NCBI GenBank assembly: GCA_017465475.1
Contig: JAFTWC010000062.1
Span: forward strand, 1-34,505
Length of the DNA stretch: 34,505 nucleotides
Direction of reading: 5' to 3'
From: Lachnospiraceae bacterium
GTDB lineage: Bacteria > Bacillota > Clostridia > Lachnospirales > Lachnospiraceae
Part shown: positions 8,264-16,828 of the stretch, piece after piece
How positions within the stretch are numbered: the stretch's first letter is position 1
How the letters are laid out: every line of letters starts with the position of its first letter
Translations under genes and position numbers: made by a program
The notes under the pieces: model-generated
The model's database searches: none
What the model saw: the letters and a program-made list of their open reading frames with translations, nothing else
Told to the model about the DNA's origin: nothing

Positions 8264-8554
8264 TTACTCCTCGTCCCGTCTAATGCATAAGAATCTGAGC
8301 ACATTGTCCATAATACGAAGTCTGGATTCGATCTCCGCCGGAACAGTTGCTTCAGCATCGAACTGAATGAAGAAATAGTAACCTTCCTTCATCTTCTGGA
8401 TTTCGTATGCGAGTCTCTTCTTGCCTGCGTCTTCAACGTTAGTAACGTTACCGCCGAATCTTGCAATGAGCTCCTTTGCTGCCTCAACAACAGCATTCTT
8501 TACGTCATCCTCGACTTTTGCATTTACAACTAAGGCTAATTCATACTGATTCAT
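8264..8554 (-). CDS. rpsF: 30S ribosomal protein S6
   Basis: Ribosomal platform protein, 96 aa. The start at 8554 (MNQYELALVVNAKVED) is chosen because AAGGAGGT lies upstream and it matches the S6 N-terminus; a longer in-frame start at 8596 would run through the ribosome-binding site. Typical motifs are KKRLAYEIQKMKEGYYFFIQ (65-residue region) and a C-terminus rich in Arg and acidic residues. It is first in the operon with ssb and rpsR, with a strong sigma-A promoter at 8642-8670. Confidence 0.97.
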   Translation of the reverse strand: MNQYELALVVNAKVEDDVKNAVVEAAKELIARFGGNVTNVEDAGKKRLAYEIQKMKEGYYFFIQFDAEATVPAEIESRLRIMDNVLRFLCIRRDEE

Positions 8555-8569
8555 AGTTGCGTGCACCTC

Positions 8570-8620
8570 CTTCTGGTCTCCGGCCCTTCCCGTCACGAAA
8601 GAGCAAGGAAAAATATTGTG
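8570..8620 (-). promoter_or_regulatory. Candidate S6:S18 leader structure
   Basis: In the roughly 80-nt rpsF leader the minus strand can form a stem CTCTTTCG/CGGGAAGGG (one bulge, G-U pairs), with CCGGAG directly 3' of it. S6:S18 autoregulatory leaders known from many bacteria carry a hairpin with a conserved CCG. The match is by eye only. Confidence 0.35.
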
Positions 8621-8641
8621 TTTTGCATATCACAGTTTTTC

Positions 8642-8670
8642 ATTATATCATAGGTCTACACAGATTGCAA
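8642..8670 (-). promoter_or_regulatory. Sigma-A promoter of rpsF operon
   Basis: Minus strand TTGCAA (8665-8670), 17 nt, TATAAT (8642-8647). Confidence 0.85.
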
Positions 8671-8720
8671 GCACTTTTTTCCAAATTCTCATACATGAGC
8701 TTTCAATCGAACCATCGAGG

Positions 8721-10532
8721 CTAAGCCCCTTCTCTTAGGGTGTATTCCGTATCTTCATCCATAATATTCAGAATCACATCCGCAATCATAGGATCAAACT
8801 GCGTACCCCTACCCTTTACTATTTCATTCCGAACCTTAAGCTGCGGCATAGCATCCCGATAACTACGTTTACTGGTCATAGCATCATAGGCATCCGCCAC
8901 ACATATGATACGAGCATACTCCGGTATTTCATCACCTTTCAGTCCATCCGGATATCCGGTTCCGTCATAACGCTCATGATGCCATCTCGCACCCTTTTCG
9001 ATGTTGGAAATCTCCGACATATCTCTCAATATGTCATACCCAATGGTAGAGTGACGACGAATCGAAGAAAACTCTTCATCCGTCAATAGGCCCGGCTTAT
9101 TAATAATGTCATCTTTAATACCGATTTTTCCGATATCATGCAGCAGGCCCATGAAATAAATGGAATTCTGTGTCTTTTCGTCCTTCCCCATGCGTTTAGC
9201 AATCTCCCTTGCATATTTTGCCACCCGGGTGGAATGACCCCTGGTATAGTTATCCTTTGCATCTATAGTGTTGGCTAAGGTTTCCATTGCCTGATAGGAA
9301 AGTCGTTCCATCTTTAAATTCTTCTCGTTTACCTCTATGCTCAACTGTTCCTTTTCTTTTCCCAGCTTAAACCACTTGATAATCCAATCCGCAATAGACG
9401 TCAATAATGTAAGTAAAACACCGAGAGCTACCACTCCTCCCACATAACTGACACCTTGGAAGAAATACGTAACCGCCTGAATTACCCCCGCTACAAGCAA
9501 GAAGCAGAAACCGACTAACACAAGTCTGTAATTCTTTATATACCCTTTTTTCCAGTCCCTGCAAAGCGCTCTTAAAATATAGAAGCAACCGATTCCGAGC
9601 AAAATAAAATTCATCGGAACCACAGCAGAACTATCCGTTGTTCCGCTTAATACCAGCGCATTGGAAGTAATACAATTTACCAATGTTAAGATTTCAAAGG
9701 TCAAACATTCCCGTTCATAGCGTTTTCCGAAAATAACATTAAAATACATAGCAAGGGGCATCAAAAACAACGTGGAACATGCCATGGCCACATCGCCGAT
9801 TACCGAAATGTTTTTGAAAAGTAACTGCCGCATATCCGATTGGGCAATGAGCCAACTTGATAACAAAAACATGGACCAGCCGAAATAGAAAATGCTGACA
9901 TCTTTTTTTGTACGGATACGAACTACCGTACATGAAATAATTACGATAGCAGACAAAATCAACACAAATGCCGTAATACCCAAAGATAAAATATTACCCT
10001 CAATATAAAAATGCCATATAGCTGCTTTGTCTCCGTAATAAATCTGCTTTACAGTACCTGCATGAGAAGATTCACTTACAATCTCCACACGAAGCGTCTT
10101 ACCGGAATCTTCCCTGCAAATATCTACAAATACATAGGAACGCGGACTACAATTCCCGAACATTCTTGTATTTTTTGTAGAATACTCTGTTCTTAATGAA
10201 TCCCCTATATAAATCTTCATATCCTGCTTAAGGGAATAAAACGACAATGCCGAGCCTTGAGCAACATCCCCCAATGTCGTCTCAATCACATACGGCTCTC
10301 CCGGTGTAGTCTGACACTCTCCCGGAATTGTTACCGGCTCCCTTCTCCCGTCGTCAAACACCTGATACCACTGCGCATCAAATGCCTCACATCGACGATA
10401 CGATTCTTCCATTTCGTCAGGCAATAATGCCTGTCCCAAAATGAAATATCCAATCACAGCAAATACAACTACTAGAAAAATCCCCTCCAAGACATTTCTT
10501 AAAACTTTCTGTTTCTTTTTTGCTTCAACCAT
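8721..10532 (-). CDS. 7TM sensor HD-GYP c-di-GMP phosphodiesterase
   Basis: Membrane protein of 603 aa predicted to break down cyclic di-GMP. One N-terminal TM (about 12-33) is followed by an extracellular beta-rich domain (about 40-180) and about seven TM segments (185-395). The arrangement resembles 7TMR-DISM receptors. A short coiled linker leads to an HD-GYP domain (about 415-595): HDIGKIGIKD (H465, D466), HHERYDGTGYP and DAYDAMTSKRSYR. The metal ligands and the GYP box look intact, so activity is likely. The start is less certain because the AAAGGAAC box is about 15 nt away. No clear terminator follows. A structured leader is described at 10563-10606. The ligand of the extracellular domain is unknown. 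Confidence 0.9.
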   Translation of the reverse strand: MVEAKKKQKVLRNVLEGIFLVVVFAVIGYFILGQALLPDEMEESYRRCEAFDAQWYQVFDDGRREPVTIPGECQTTPGEPYVIETTLGDVAQGSALSFYSLKQDMKIYIGDSLRTEYSTKNTRMFGNCSPRSYVFVDICREDSGKTLRVEIVSESSHAGTVKQIYYGDKAAIWHFYIEGNILSLGITAFVLILSAIVIISCTVVRIRTKKDVSIFYFGWSMFLLSSWLIAQSDMRQLLFKNISVIGDVAMACSTLFLMPLAMYFNVIFGKRYERECLTFEILTLVNCITSNALVLSGTTDSSAVVPMNFILLGIGCFYILRALCRDWKKGYIKNYRLVLVGFCFLLVAGVIQAVTYFFQGVSYVGGVVALGVLLTLLTSIADWIIKWFKLGKEKEQLSIEVNEKNLKMERLSYQAMETLANTIDAKDNYTRGHSTRVAKYAREIAKRMGKDEKTQNSIYFMGLLHDIGKIGIKDDIINKPGLLTDEEFSSIRRHSTIGYDILRDMSEISNIEKGARWHHERYDGTGYPDGLKGDEIPEYARIICVADAYDAMTSKRSYRDAMPQLKVRNEIVKGRGTQFDPMIADVILNIMDEDTEYTLREGA

Positions 10533-10562
10533 ATAAGTACTACTGTTCCTTTACTTCTTAGT

Positions 10563-10606
10563 TCGGTTTTCCGCCTTCGGAGCCTTCTCTCTCCTGACGG
10601 AACCGA
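10563..10606 (-). promoter_or_regulatory. Inverted repeat in HD-GYP gene leader
   Basis: TCGGTTTTCCG (10563-10573) pairs imperfectly with CGGAACCGA (10598-10606). It lies about 30-75 nt upstream of the HD-GYP start, downstream of a possible extended -10 (TGGTAAAAT on the minus strand near 10614-10622). It does not match a c-di-GMP riboswitch core as far as I can see. Confidence 0.35.
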
Positions 10607-10951
10607 CAAAATATTTTACCATGTTTTTACATTTTTTTCCATAGTTTTATGTAATCTTGCTTGTATTTTTATATCTTTTTTCTTCTTGTTCGAAAGATGT
10701 GAACCTCTGTAATTCGCTGCATTTTGACAAATAATTACCAATCTCTCGTTTTTCCTTTCTTAGCCCCCCTTTTTTGTCCGTTTATCGTGAAAAAAACGCA
10801 AAAAAAGTAGGACTAATTTCCCGTTTTTTCCCTGTCCGCTCATTCACCTGCAGCCAGACCGTTTCCATTCCCAGTCCTGTCATATAACACAAGATTTCAT
10901 CTCTTTACCACTGTTCTTTATTAAAATCTTTATACTTTTCCCAAGAAAACA
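10607..10951. other. A/T-rich intergenic stretch, no gene seen
   Basis: It lies between the HD-GYP gene leader and the asnB terminator. It is rich in homopolymer T tracts, with no ribosome-binding site plus open frame on either strand and no recognisable RNA fold. It probably contains the HD-GYP promoter at its left end. Confidence 0.5.
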
Positions 10952-11000
10952 GACAAAAAACGATACCGTTATCGTACAAAACACATCTACCCGGTATCGT
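10952..11000 (-). terminator. Terminator of asnB
   Basis: ACGATACCG (10960-10968) pairs with CGGTATCGT (10992-11000). The minus-strand product continues TTTTTTGTCTG. Confidence 0.9.
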
Positions 11001-11022
11001 TTCTTTCTATTTTACAACAATT

Positions 11023-12864
11023 TTACACGCTCTCAAAAAACTCTCCATACCAAATACCGAAGCAATACAGGCACCATAACTTTCTGGAATAGTCCCTCTT
11101 TCCGGTATAGTGAGCATCAAGAAGCTCCATCATTTCTTTTTCCTTAAAAAGTTTTGTCATATACGGACGAAGAAGAACTTCTTTCACACGATTATAGTAC
11201 TGTTCCTCGCGAAGCCAAACACGAATCGGCACCGGGAAGCCCAGTTTCTTACGTTCCGTGGATGCTTTCGGGGTATTCTTTAACGCGGCCAGGCGAAGTG
11301 CTTTCTTCGTAGTATTTTTATCCACTTTCAAAGAAAGCGGCAAGGTTCCCGCCACCTTCATCACCTCGTAATCGAGGAACGGCACACGAAGTTCCAGCGA
11401 ATGAGCCATACTCATACGATCTGCTTTACGTAGAATATCCCCGCGAAGCCAGAACTTCATATCAATATACTGCATTTTCTGCACATCATCCAAATCCTTG
11501 GCACGCTCATAATACGGCGCAGTCAACTCACTGGTCTTCATCTTTCCTGTCGGTTTTACAAGCAAACGGTCGATTTCCTTTTCCCTGAAAATATATGCAT
11601 TACCGATATATCGCTCCGAAAGGGGCGTTCCGGTACGAATCAGGTACTCTTTTCCTTTAAAACGGAACGGAATACACTTCATTACCTTCGCTACCGCAGC
11701 CCGTAACGGCTTCGGCATCCAGTCCATAGCGCGGTTGGCAATCACCGTTTGGTACACATTGTAGCCGCCGAACAGCTCGTCCGCTCCTTCACCGGAACAA
11801 ACTACCTTTACATACTTGCTGGCAAGCTGGCTCACAAAATACAATGCCACTGCAGACGGGTCCGCCACCGGCTCATCCATATGATACTGTACCTTCGGAA
11901 TAGCCTCCCAATACTCTTCCGGTGTAATCACTTTACTGTGATTTTCCACACCAAGAATGCTTGCCAATTCCTTTGCATAGGCAATCTCGCTGTATCCGCC
12001 GTCAGAGAAGCCTACGGTAAATGTCTTCGGGCACTTTGCGGTGCTGACTACATAACTGGAATCAATACCGCCGGAAAGGAAGCTGCCAACCTCTGTATCC
12101 GCGGTTAAATGCACTTTAACGGAATCATCAAATACATCTTCGATACGTTTTACGGCCTCTTCCAGTGTAAGATCTTCCTCCACCGCAAATTTCGGATCCC
12201 AATACTCTTTTACGCGAAGCCCCTCCTCTTCGGAATACGTAATGAAGTGTCCCGGAGGGAGTTCAAAAATCCCTTTAAAAAAGCTTTCGCTTCGTGCGGA
12301 AAACTGGAAAGACAGGTAACTGTAAATCGCTTCCTCATTTAACTCCTTCTTTACGGAAGCATATTGCAAAATCGACTTAATCTCCGATCCGAACACCAAC
12401 TCATTATCGGAAGGAGTGGTATAATAGAAAGGCTTGATTCCGAATCCGTCTCGTGCCGCAAACAGACTCTTTTTCTTAATATCCCAAACCACAAAACAGT
12501 ACATTCCGCGTAAACGATCCAAAATCTGCTGTCCGTACTCTTCAAACCCGTGTAATATGACTTCGGAATCACTGTCTGTAGTAAACACATGACCCTTTTC
12601 CCGCAGTTCTTCACGAATTCCCGCATAATTATAAATTTCACCGTTAAAGGTCAGTACCATACTGCCGTCTTCATTTAAAATCGGCTGTTGACCGTTCTCA
12701 ATACCGATAATACTAAGACGCCGAAAGACCAGTCCTACTGCATCATCCTCATAATATCCCACAGAATCCGGACCGCGATGAATAATGACTTCCGTCATCT
12801 TCCGCAATTCTTCTCTGTGGTCTTTTACTCTTTTATAATCAACATATCCGGCAAATCCACACAT
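11023..12864 (-). CDS. asnB: Glutamine-hydrolysing asparagine synthase
   Basis: Makes asparagine from aspartate, ATP and glutamine. The start at 12864 is chosen because GGGAGGG lies upstream and the product then begins MCGFAGYV, placing the nucleophile Cys at position 2 after Met removal as in all class II amidotransferases; an upstream in-frame start would bury it. The product is 613 aa. The N-terminal glutaminase domain (about 1-210) shows HRGPDSVG and NGEIYNY. The C-terminal synthetase domain has the PP-loop SGGIDSS (264-270), and later CSGEGADELFGGY and RADRMSMAHSLELRVPFLD (in part). It is monocistronic, with a sigma-A promoter, a leader hairpin and its own terminator. Confidence 0.96.
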   Translation of the reverse strand: MCGFAGYVDYKRVKDHREELRKMTEVIIHRGPDSVGYYEDDAVGLVFRRLSIIGIENGQQPILNEDGSMVLTFNGEIYNYAGIREELREKGHVFTTDSDSEVILHGFEEYGQQILDRLRGMYCFVVWDIKKKSLFAARDGFGIKPFYYTTPSDNELVFGSEIKSILQYASVKKELNEEAIYSYLSFQFSARSESFFKGIFELPPGHFITYSEEEGLRVKEYWDPKFAVEEDLTLEEAVKRIEDVFDDSVKVHLTADTEVGSFLSGGIDSSYVVSTAKCPKTFTVGFSDGGYSEIAYAKELASILGVENHSKVITPEEYWEAIPKVQYHMDEPVADPSAVALYFVSQLASKYVKVVCSGEGADELFGGYNVYQTVIANRAMDWMPKPLRAAVAKVMKCIPFRFKGKEYLIRTGTPLSERYIGNAYIFREKEIDRLLVKPTGKMKTSELTAPYYERAKDLDDVQKMQYIDMKFWLRGDILRKADRMSMAHSLELRVPFLDYEVMKVAGTLPLSLKVDKNTTKKALRLAALKNTPKASTERKKLGFPVPIRVWLREEQYYNRVKEVLLRPYMTKLFKEKEMMELLDAHYTGKRDYSRKLWCLYCFGIWYGEFFESV

Positions 12865-12892
12865 TGTGTTTACCCTCCCTTTTGCATAATAG

Positions 12893-12922
12893 CGCCTGTT
12901 TTTGTGCGAGCACAAACAGGCG
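12893..12922 (-). promoter_or_regulatory. Strong hairpin in asnB 5' leader
   Basis: CGCCTGTTTTTGTGC (12893-12907) pairs with GCACAAACAGGCG (12910-12922), a stem of about 13 bp with a 2-nt bulge and tiny loop. It ends 12 nt before the GGGAGGG ribosome-binding site and lies within the predicted 75-nt leader. There is no T-run on either side, so it is not a simple terminator. Roles in RNA stability or translation, or as a DNA operator, are possible. No T-box motif is present. Confidence 0.6.
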
Positions 12923-12945
12923 TATGTATTTCTGCACTCTGTATT

Positions 12946-12974
12946 ATCATATCAATTCTTCCCATTTTTTTCAA
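12946..12974 (-). promoter_or_regulatory. Sigma-A promoter of asnB
   Basis: Minus strand TTGAAA (12969-12974), 17 nt, TATGAT (12946-12951). Confidence 0.75.
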
Positions 12975-13002
12975 GTCTTAGCCTGAATTTCTCACAAAAC
13001 GC

Positions 13003-13032
13003 TTTACAAATCCAGCATTTCAGGTGTATACT
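13003..13032 (+). promoter_or_regulatory. Sigma-A-like promoter of FliD-like gene
   Basis: TTTACA (13003-13008), 18 nt, TATACT (13027-13032). No sigma-28 motif was found here, unlike the flagellin gene. Confidence 0.6.
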
Positions 13033-13148
13033 ATATATGGGAAATTGTCTTTTTTTGTAAATTGCAGGGCAGGATGCCCGCAGTACCGCAATTTCCAATG
13101 TTTATTTCTATGCTCTTTCTGAGACTAAGTGAGAAAGGAGGCTTGCTT

Positions 13149-14432
13149 ATGTTGAATGTGTACAACTATTATATTCAGGACTACGTATCCCGTACTCCCC
13201 ATTATTCCACTCACAAACGGCGCGAGCTGCGCGATATTTATAAAAATATCGTAAAAATGTCAGCCTCCGAACCTCTTTATAAGATTGATTTATCGGAAGA
13301 GAAGCAGGCCTGCGCCCTTTCCATTAAAGAAAGCGCCCTCGCCTTAAAGGAGTTCAGCAACAAGTTGCAGGACACGCCTTTATTGCACACCGCCGGCGTT
13401 CATTCCTCCGATTCCAATTCCGTTCGCGCTGCTTTACTTCACCGGATGGATTTGTCGGAGTTCCCGGAAGATGCCCGCTATACGGTTGACGTAAAACAAC
13501 TTGCTTCCGGCCAGCGAAACATAGGCTATCTTCTCCCATCGGAAAAAGCACCTCTTCCGGAAGGAAGCTACAACTTCACTGTTGCCTTCGAGCAGGAGCA
13601 ATACTCCTTCCGCTTTAATGTTGCCAAAGAGTCCACTGCCTTTGATTTGCAAAGCAAATTGGCGGATTTTATCAATAAAACCGGTATCGGTCTGAAGGCC
13701 CAGGTGGCACTCCACAAAGAGATGGGGATCAGCCGCTTGGAACTTACCGCCGCACAAACCGGCATTTACGGAAAAAGTTCGTTTGTACTGAAAGATGTAG
13801 AAAAGCCGGAAGTTGCCGAAGCCGGACTTGTAGATACCTTTGGGCTGAACCAAATATCTGCTCCTGCACAAAACGCTCTTTATACCGTAAATAATGTCAC
13901 CTATACAGCACCGGAAAATACGGTTACTCATGCAGATACTTTGTTACTTACTTTTTATTCCGACACCCCATCTCCGGTTACTGTCACACCGGTACCCGAC
14001 AGAACTGTGGTTTATGATGCCATGGAAGAATTTACTCTGGCCTACAACCGTTTGGTTCAAGCCGGCAAAAAGACCGTCCAGGAAAACAAAAGCTCTGCCT
14101 TTTTATTACGCGGATTATCCCACTTGGTTGCGTCCCATTATTCCGCACTTCATTCGGTAGGAATTACCGCAGACGAAGAAGGCTATCTTACCTTAGATCC
14201 GGAAAAAGTGGATCAGGCCGCCGTTTCCGGCGACGCGGATTCGATACTCCGACAGGATGCTTCTTTTCTGAACGCATTAAATGCCCGTCTGGAATCCGTT
14301 ATACTGAATCCGATGCGTTTTGTGGACAAAAAACTGGTTGCATATCCGGATCCGACCGCTCCTGTCAGTGAACGAACCAGTCCTTATACCACTTCCATTT
14401 ACACCGGCATGCTGTTTAACAATTATTGTTAA
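13149..14432 (+). CDS. FliD-like (hook-associated protein 2-like) protein
   Basis: A 427-aa protein related to the flagellar cap protein FliD. The start at 13149 follows AAAGGAGG at 13134-13141. Residues about 1-75 are a basic/helical N-terminus unlike the usual FliD start. From about 105 on there is FliD-type sequence: YTVDVKQLASGQRN, FNVAKESTAFDLQSKLADFI with NKTGIGLKAQV, and an LELTAAQTG segment. A hook-IN-like stretch (ALYTVNNVTYTAPENTVTHAD) and a C-terminal part (VGITADEEGYLTLDPEKV) follow. There is no signal peptide, as expected for type III export. It sits outside a flagellar operon and upstream of a secreted protease. Alternative roles include a second cap or a hook-filament adaptor. 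Confidence 0.75.
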   Translation: MLNVYNYYIQDYVSRTPHYSTHKRRELRDIYKNIVKMSASEPLYKIDLSEEKQACALSIKESALALKEFSNKLQDTPLLHTAGVHSSDSNSVRAALLHRMDLSEFPEDARYTVDVKQLASGQRNIGYLLPSEKAPLPEGSYNFTVAFEQEQYSFRFNVAKESTAFDLQSKLADFINKTGIGLKAQVALHKEMGISRLELTAAQTGIYGKSSFVLKDVEKPEVAEAGLVDTFGLNQISAPAQNALYTVNNVTYTAPENTVTHADTLLLTFYSDTPSPVTVTPVPDRTVVYDAMEEFTLAYNRLVQAGKKTVQENKSSAFLLRGLSHLVASHYSALHSVGITADEEGYLTLDPEKVDQAAVSGDADSILRQDASFLNALNARLESVILNPMRFVDKKLVAYPDPTAPVSERTSPYTTSIYTGMLFNNYC

Positions 14433-14519
14433 GCAAACCGTAAACATTTTGCCACATAACTGCCATTTTCTCAAGCTAGTTTAGAAGGTGGACGAATTGT
14501 TTATAGAAAGAGGCCGGTC

Positions 14520-16703
14520 ATGCAAAAGTCATTAAAAAAACACTTATATAAATTTATACCGGCACTGTTACTTTGTCTTTCGTTTTTGTTCCTTTCCGGA
14601 ACCGAGACAAAAAACAGTGCTTTTTTTGCTGAGCAGGAAGTACTTATTCTTTGGACAACTCCTATTTCCGCGCAAGAAGCGGAAATACACTTGTCCGCAC
14701 TTTGCTCTGACCTGATTATTTCGGAACATTCCGATGATTTCAGCATCTGTAAAAATACCGCAGGTCCCGTTCCGTCCTCTGTGCTTTCCGCCTTAAATGC
14801 ATCTCCCCATATTCGTGTAGCGGAACTCAGTTCTGTAGCAACCCTTTGGAGCTCTCCGGAAACAGCGTCCCATTTTAACGGGCAGTGGGCATTCCACAAT
14901 ACCGGAGACTACATTTACTACATTAACGACATCCCGATTCAACGTACTTCCACGCCGGACGTGGACATCAATCTGCCGGAGGCATACGCATATTTAGAAG
15001 AACATCCTGCTACTCACGAGGTCACGGTTGCCGTTATAGATACAGGTGTAGACATTCTTCACCCGGCCTTAAGCAACCATATCTGGATTAATAGAAACGA
15101 GATTCCGGATAACGGCATGGACGATGACCGAAACGGTTACGTTGACGACTGCTACGGATGGGATTTTTATAATAATGACAATACTGTTTGTCACTATGTC
15201 ACCACAACTCACGGTCAGACCAATGCCAATCCGGAAGACAACGACAACCACGGCACCCACTGTGCCGGAATTATCGCAGCTACCGGCGATGTATTTGGTG
15301 TTGCCGGCGGTATCAATATTCGCATCTTACCACTTAAAATCCACGGCGGACTGAAGAATTCCGGTTCCGTTTCCCAGGCAATAAAGGCCATCAAATACGC
15401 TCAGGCAGCCGGTGCAAAGATTTGCAATTTAAGCTGGGGCACCACCGTATACAGCGAAATTCTGGAAACCGTTATGAGGGAATCCGATATGTTATTTGTA
15501 GTAGCTGCCGGAAATTCCGGAGGCAATAACAATTCTACACCGCTATATCCTGCTTCCTATTCTTTGGATAATATGATTTCTGTTGCTTACGTTACCCAGT
15601 CCGGAACTTTAGCTTCCGATTCAAACTACGGGGTATCTACAGTTGACATTGCCGCACCGGGACAGGATATTTACAGCACTACCGTAGGGGGAGAGTATCA
15701 CTATCTTTCCGGCACCTCTATGGCAGCCCCTGTGGTGTCGGGTGTTGCAGCATTGCTGTATGCCGTTACAGATGCACCTTATCCTCAAACCGTAAAAGAA
15801 GTTCTTCTGCAGACCCTAAAACCGTTGGAATCTTTAGAAGGTTTCATCCGTTATCCGGGTATCGTGGATGCTGCAGCTGCACTTTCTGCCGCAGAGCACA
15901 TAGCTTCCGATACCATTGCTCCTACACTGTCTGCAGACACCTCCTTTGAGGAGTCCTCTCTTCTTGTCAGCGTTACTGCGGAAGACTTGGGGGGCAGCGG
16001 ACTCAGAGTGGTACGTTTTGCCTTAGGTGCCTTAGATGCTGCCTATTTCCGAAACGGAACTCTGGGCAATCCGGTAGAACGCTCTACCATTACTTTTCAC
16101 CGGTCCGGGACCTATACCTTTTATGCTGCCGACTATGCAGGCAACGAAACCACATTGGTTTATGCCATTCCGGACGACACCGTTCCACCGGAGCTATCCG
16201 CCGTTTACACAGAAAATCCGGACGGCACATTTACAGTTACCGTATCCGCCACCGATGGGGAAAGCGGTCTAAAACGTCTCCGCTACCTATCCGGAACCCA
16301 CGGCGAGCAGCATTTTCTTTCTGCCGGAACTGACCTTCCGACAGATTCTGTCTGTACCTTTATTGCAGACAGCGAACAAAGATATACCATCTGTGCCACA
16401 GATTACCGTGGGAACAAGACACTCACTTATTTAGATGTAAAGAAAGTACCGGCAGAGCAGCTGTATCTAAACACCCTGGAACGCACCTTGCAAATAGGAG
16501 AAACTTATCAGCTTCTTCCGCTGTTGCTTCCATATACTGCCACTGACTATCTTTTCTTTACGGTAAATGACGAAACCTTACTCCACGCATCCGCCGACGG
16601 TCTTCTGACCGCACTGGCACCGGGCTCTGCTTCTGTTACGGTTTCTACCACCGGAGGATTAGTAAAGGAATGTATTATCCACATCCAGGAACCGTCTTCC
16701 TGA
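14520..16703 (+). CDS. Secreted subtilisin-family (S8) protease with Ig-like domains
   Basis: Predicted extracellular serine endopeptidase, 727 aa. An N-terminal hydrophobic signal segment (about 9-27) is followed by a propeptide-like region (about 35-125). The catalytic domain (about 140-460) has an intact triad: Asp174 in AVIDTGVD, His244 in NDNHGTHCAG, Ser400 in SGTSMAAP, with AAGNSGG for the oxyanion Asn. An Asp/Asn-rich loop (IPDNGMDDDRNGYVDD) may bind calcium. The C-terminal half has two Ig/fibronectin-like modules (about 470-560 and 560-640) and a Big_2 domain (about 645-722). There is no LPxTG or TM anchor. It follows the FliD-like gene by 87 bp with no terminator between, so co-transcription is plausible. 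Its substrate is unknown. Confidence 0.92.
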   Translation: MQKSLKKHLYKFIPALLLCLSFLFLSGTETKNSAFFAEQEVLILWTTPISAQEAEIHLSALCSDLIISEHSDDFSICKNTAGPVPSSVLSALNASPHIRVAELSSVATLWSSPETASHFNGQWAFHNTGDYIYYINDIPIQRTSTPDVDINLPEAYAYLEEHPATHEVTVAVIDTGVDILHPALSNHIWINRNEIPDNGMDDDRNGYVDDCYGWDFYNNDNTVCHYVTTTHGQTNANPEDNDNHGTHCAGIIAATGDVFGVAGGINIRILPLKIHGGLKNSGSVSQAIKAIKYAQAAGAKICNLSWGTTVYSEILETVMRESDMLFVVAAGNSGGNNNSTPLYPASYSLDNMISVAYVTQSGTLASDSNYGVSTVDIAAPGQDIYSTTVGGEYHYLSGTSMAAPVVSGVAALLYAVTDAPYPQTVKEVLLQTLKPLESLEGFIRYPGIVDAAAALSAAEHIASDTIAPTLSADTSFEESSLLVSVTAEDLGGSGLRVVRFALGALDAAYFRNGTLGNPVERSTITFHRSGTYTFYAADYAGNETTLVYAIPDDTVPPELSAVYTENPDGTFTVTVSATDGESGLKRLRYLSGTHGEQHFLSAGTDLPTDSVCTFIADSEQRYTICATDYRGNKTLTYLDVKKVPAEQLYLNTLERTLQIGETYQLLPLLLPYTATDYLFFTVNDETLLHASADGLLTALAPGSASVTVSTTGGLVKECIIHIQEPSS

Positions 16704-16775
16704 TTTCTATACACAGAACAAAGCGTCCGCTTGTGAAACTCACACGCCGCTTTCATGAGACATTTCCTGCAAATC

Positions 16776-16812
16776 AAAAAGTTCCGTCATTCCGACGGAA
16801 CTTTTTCTCTTT
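16776..16812. terminator. Bidirectional terminator, S8 protease / HD-GYP
   Basis: AAAAAGTTCCGTC (16776-16788) pairs perfectly with GACGGAACTTTTT (16794-16806) around a 5-nt loop, with U-tracts on both strands. Confidence 0.93.
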
Positions 16813-16828
16813 CATTTTCTTTTCAGAC

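Noticed and set aside
8555-8596. Longer rpsF start at 8596
   Set aside because: It would translate through the AAGGAGGT site, and the family N-terminus begins at 8554.
10533-10720. c-di-GMP riboswitch (GEMM) before the HD-GYP gene
   Set aside because: An inverted repeat is present but the conserved GEMM core bases are not recognisable.
12865-12945. T-box element upstream of asnB
   Set aside because: No AGGGTGGNACCGCG-like antiterminator sequence; only a simple hairpin without U-tract.
14520-16703. Csp-type germination protease for the S8 gene
   Set aside because: It has a signal peptide, no jelly-roll insert and C-terminal Ig-like/Big_2 domains, so it is an ordinary secreted subtilisin.
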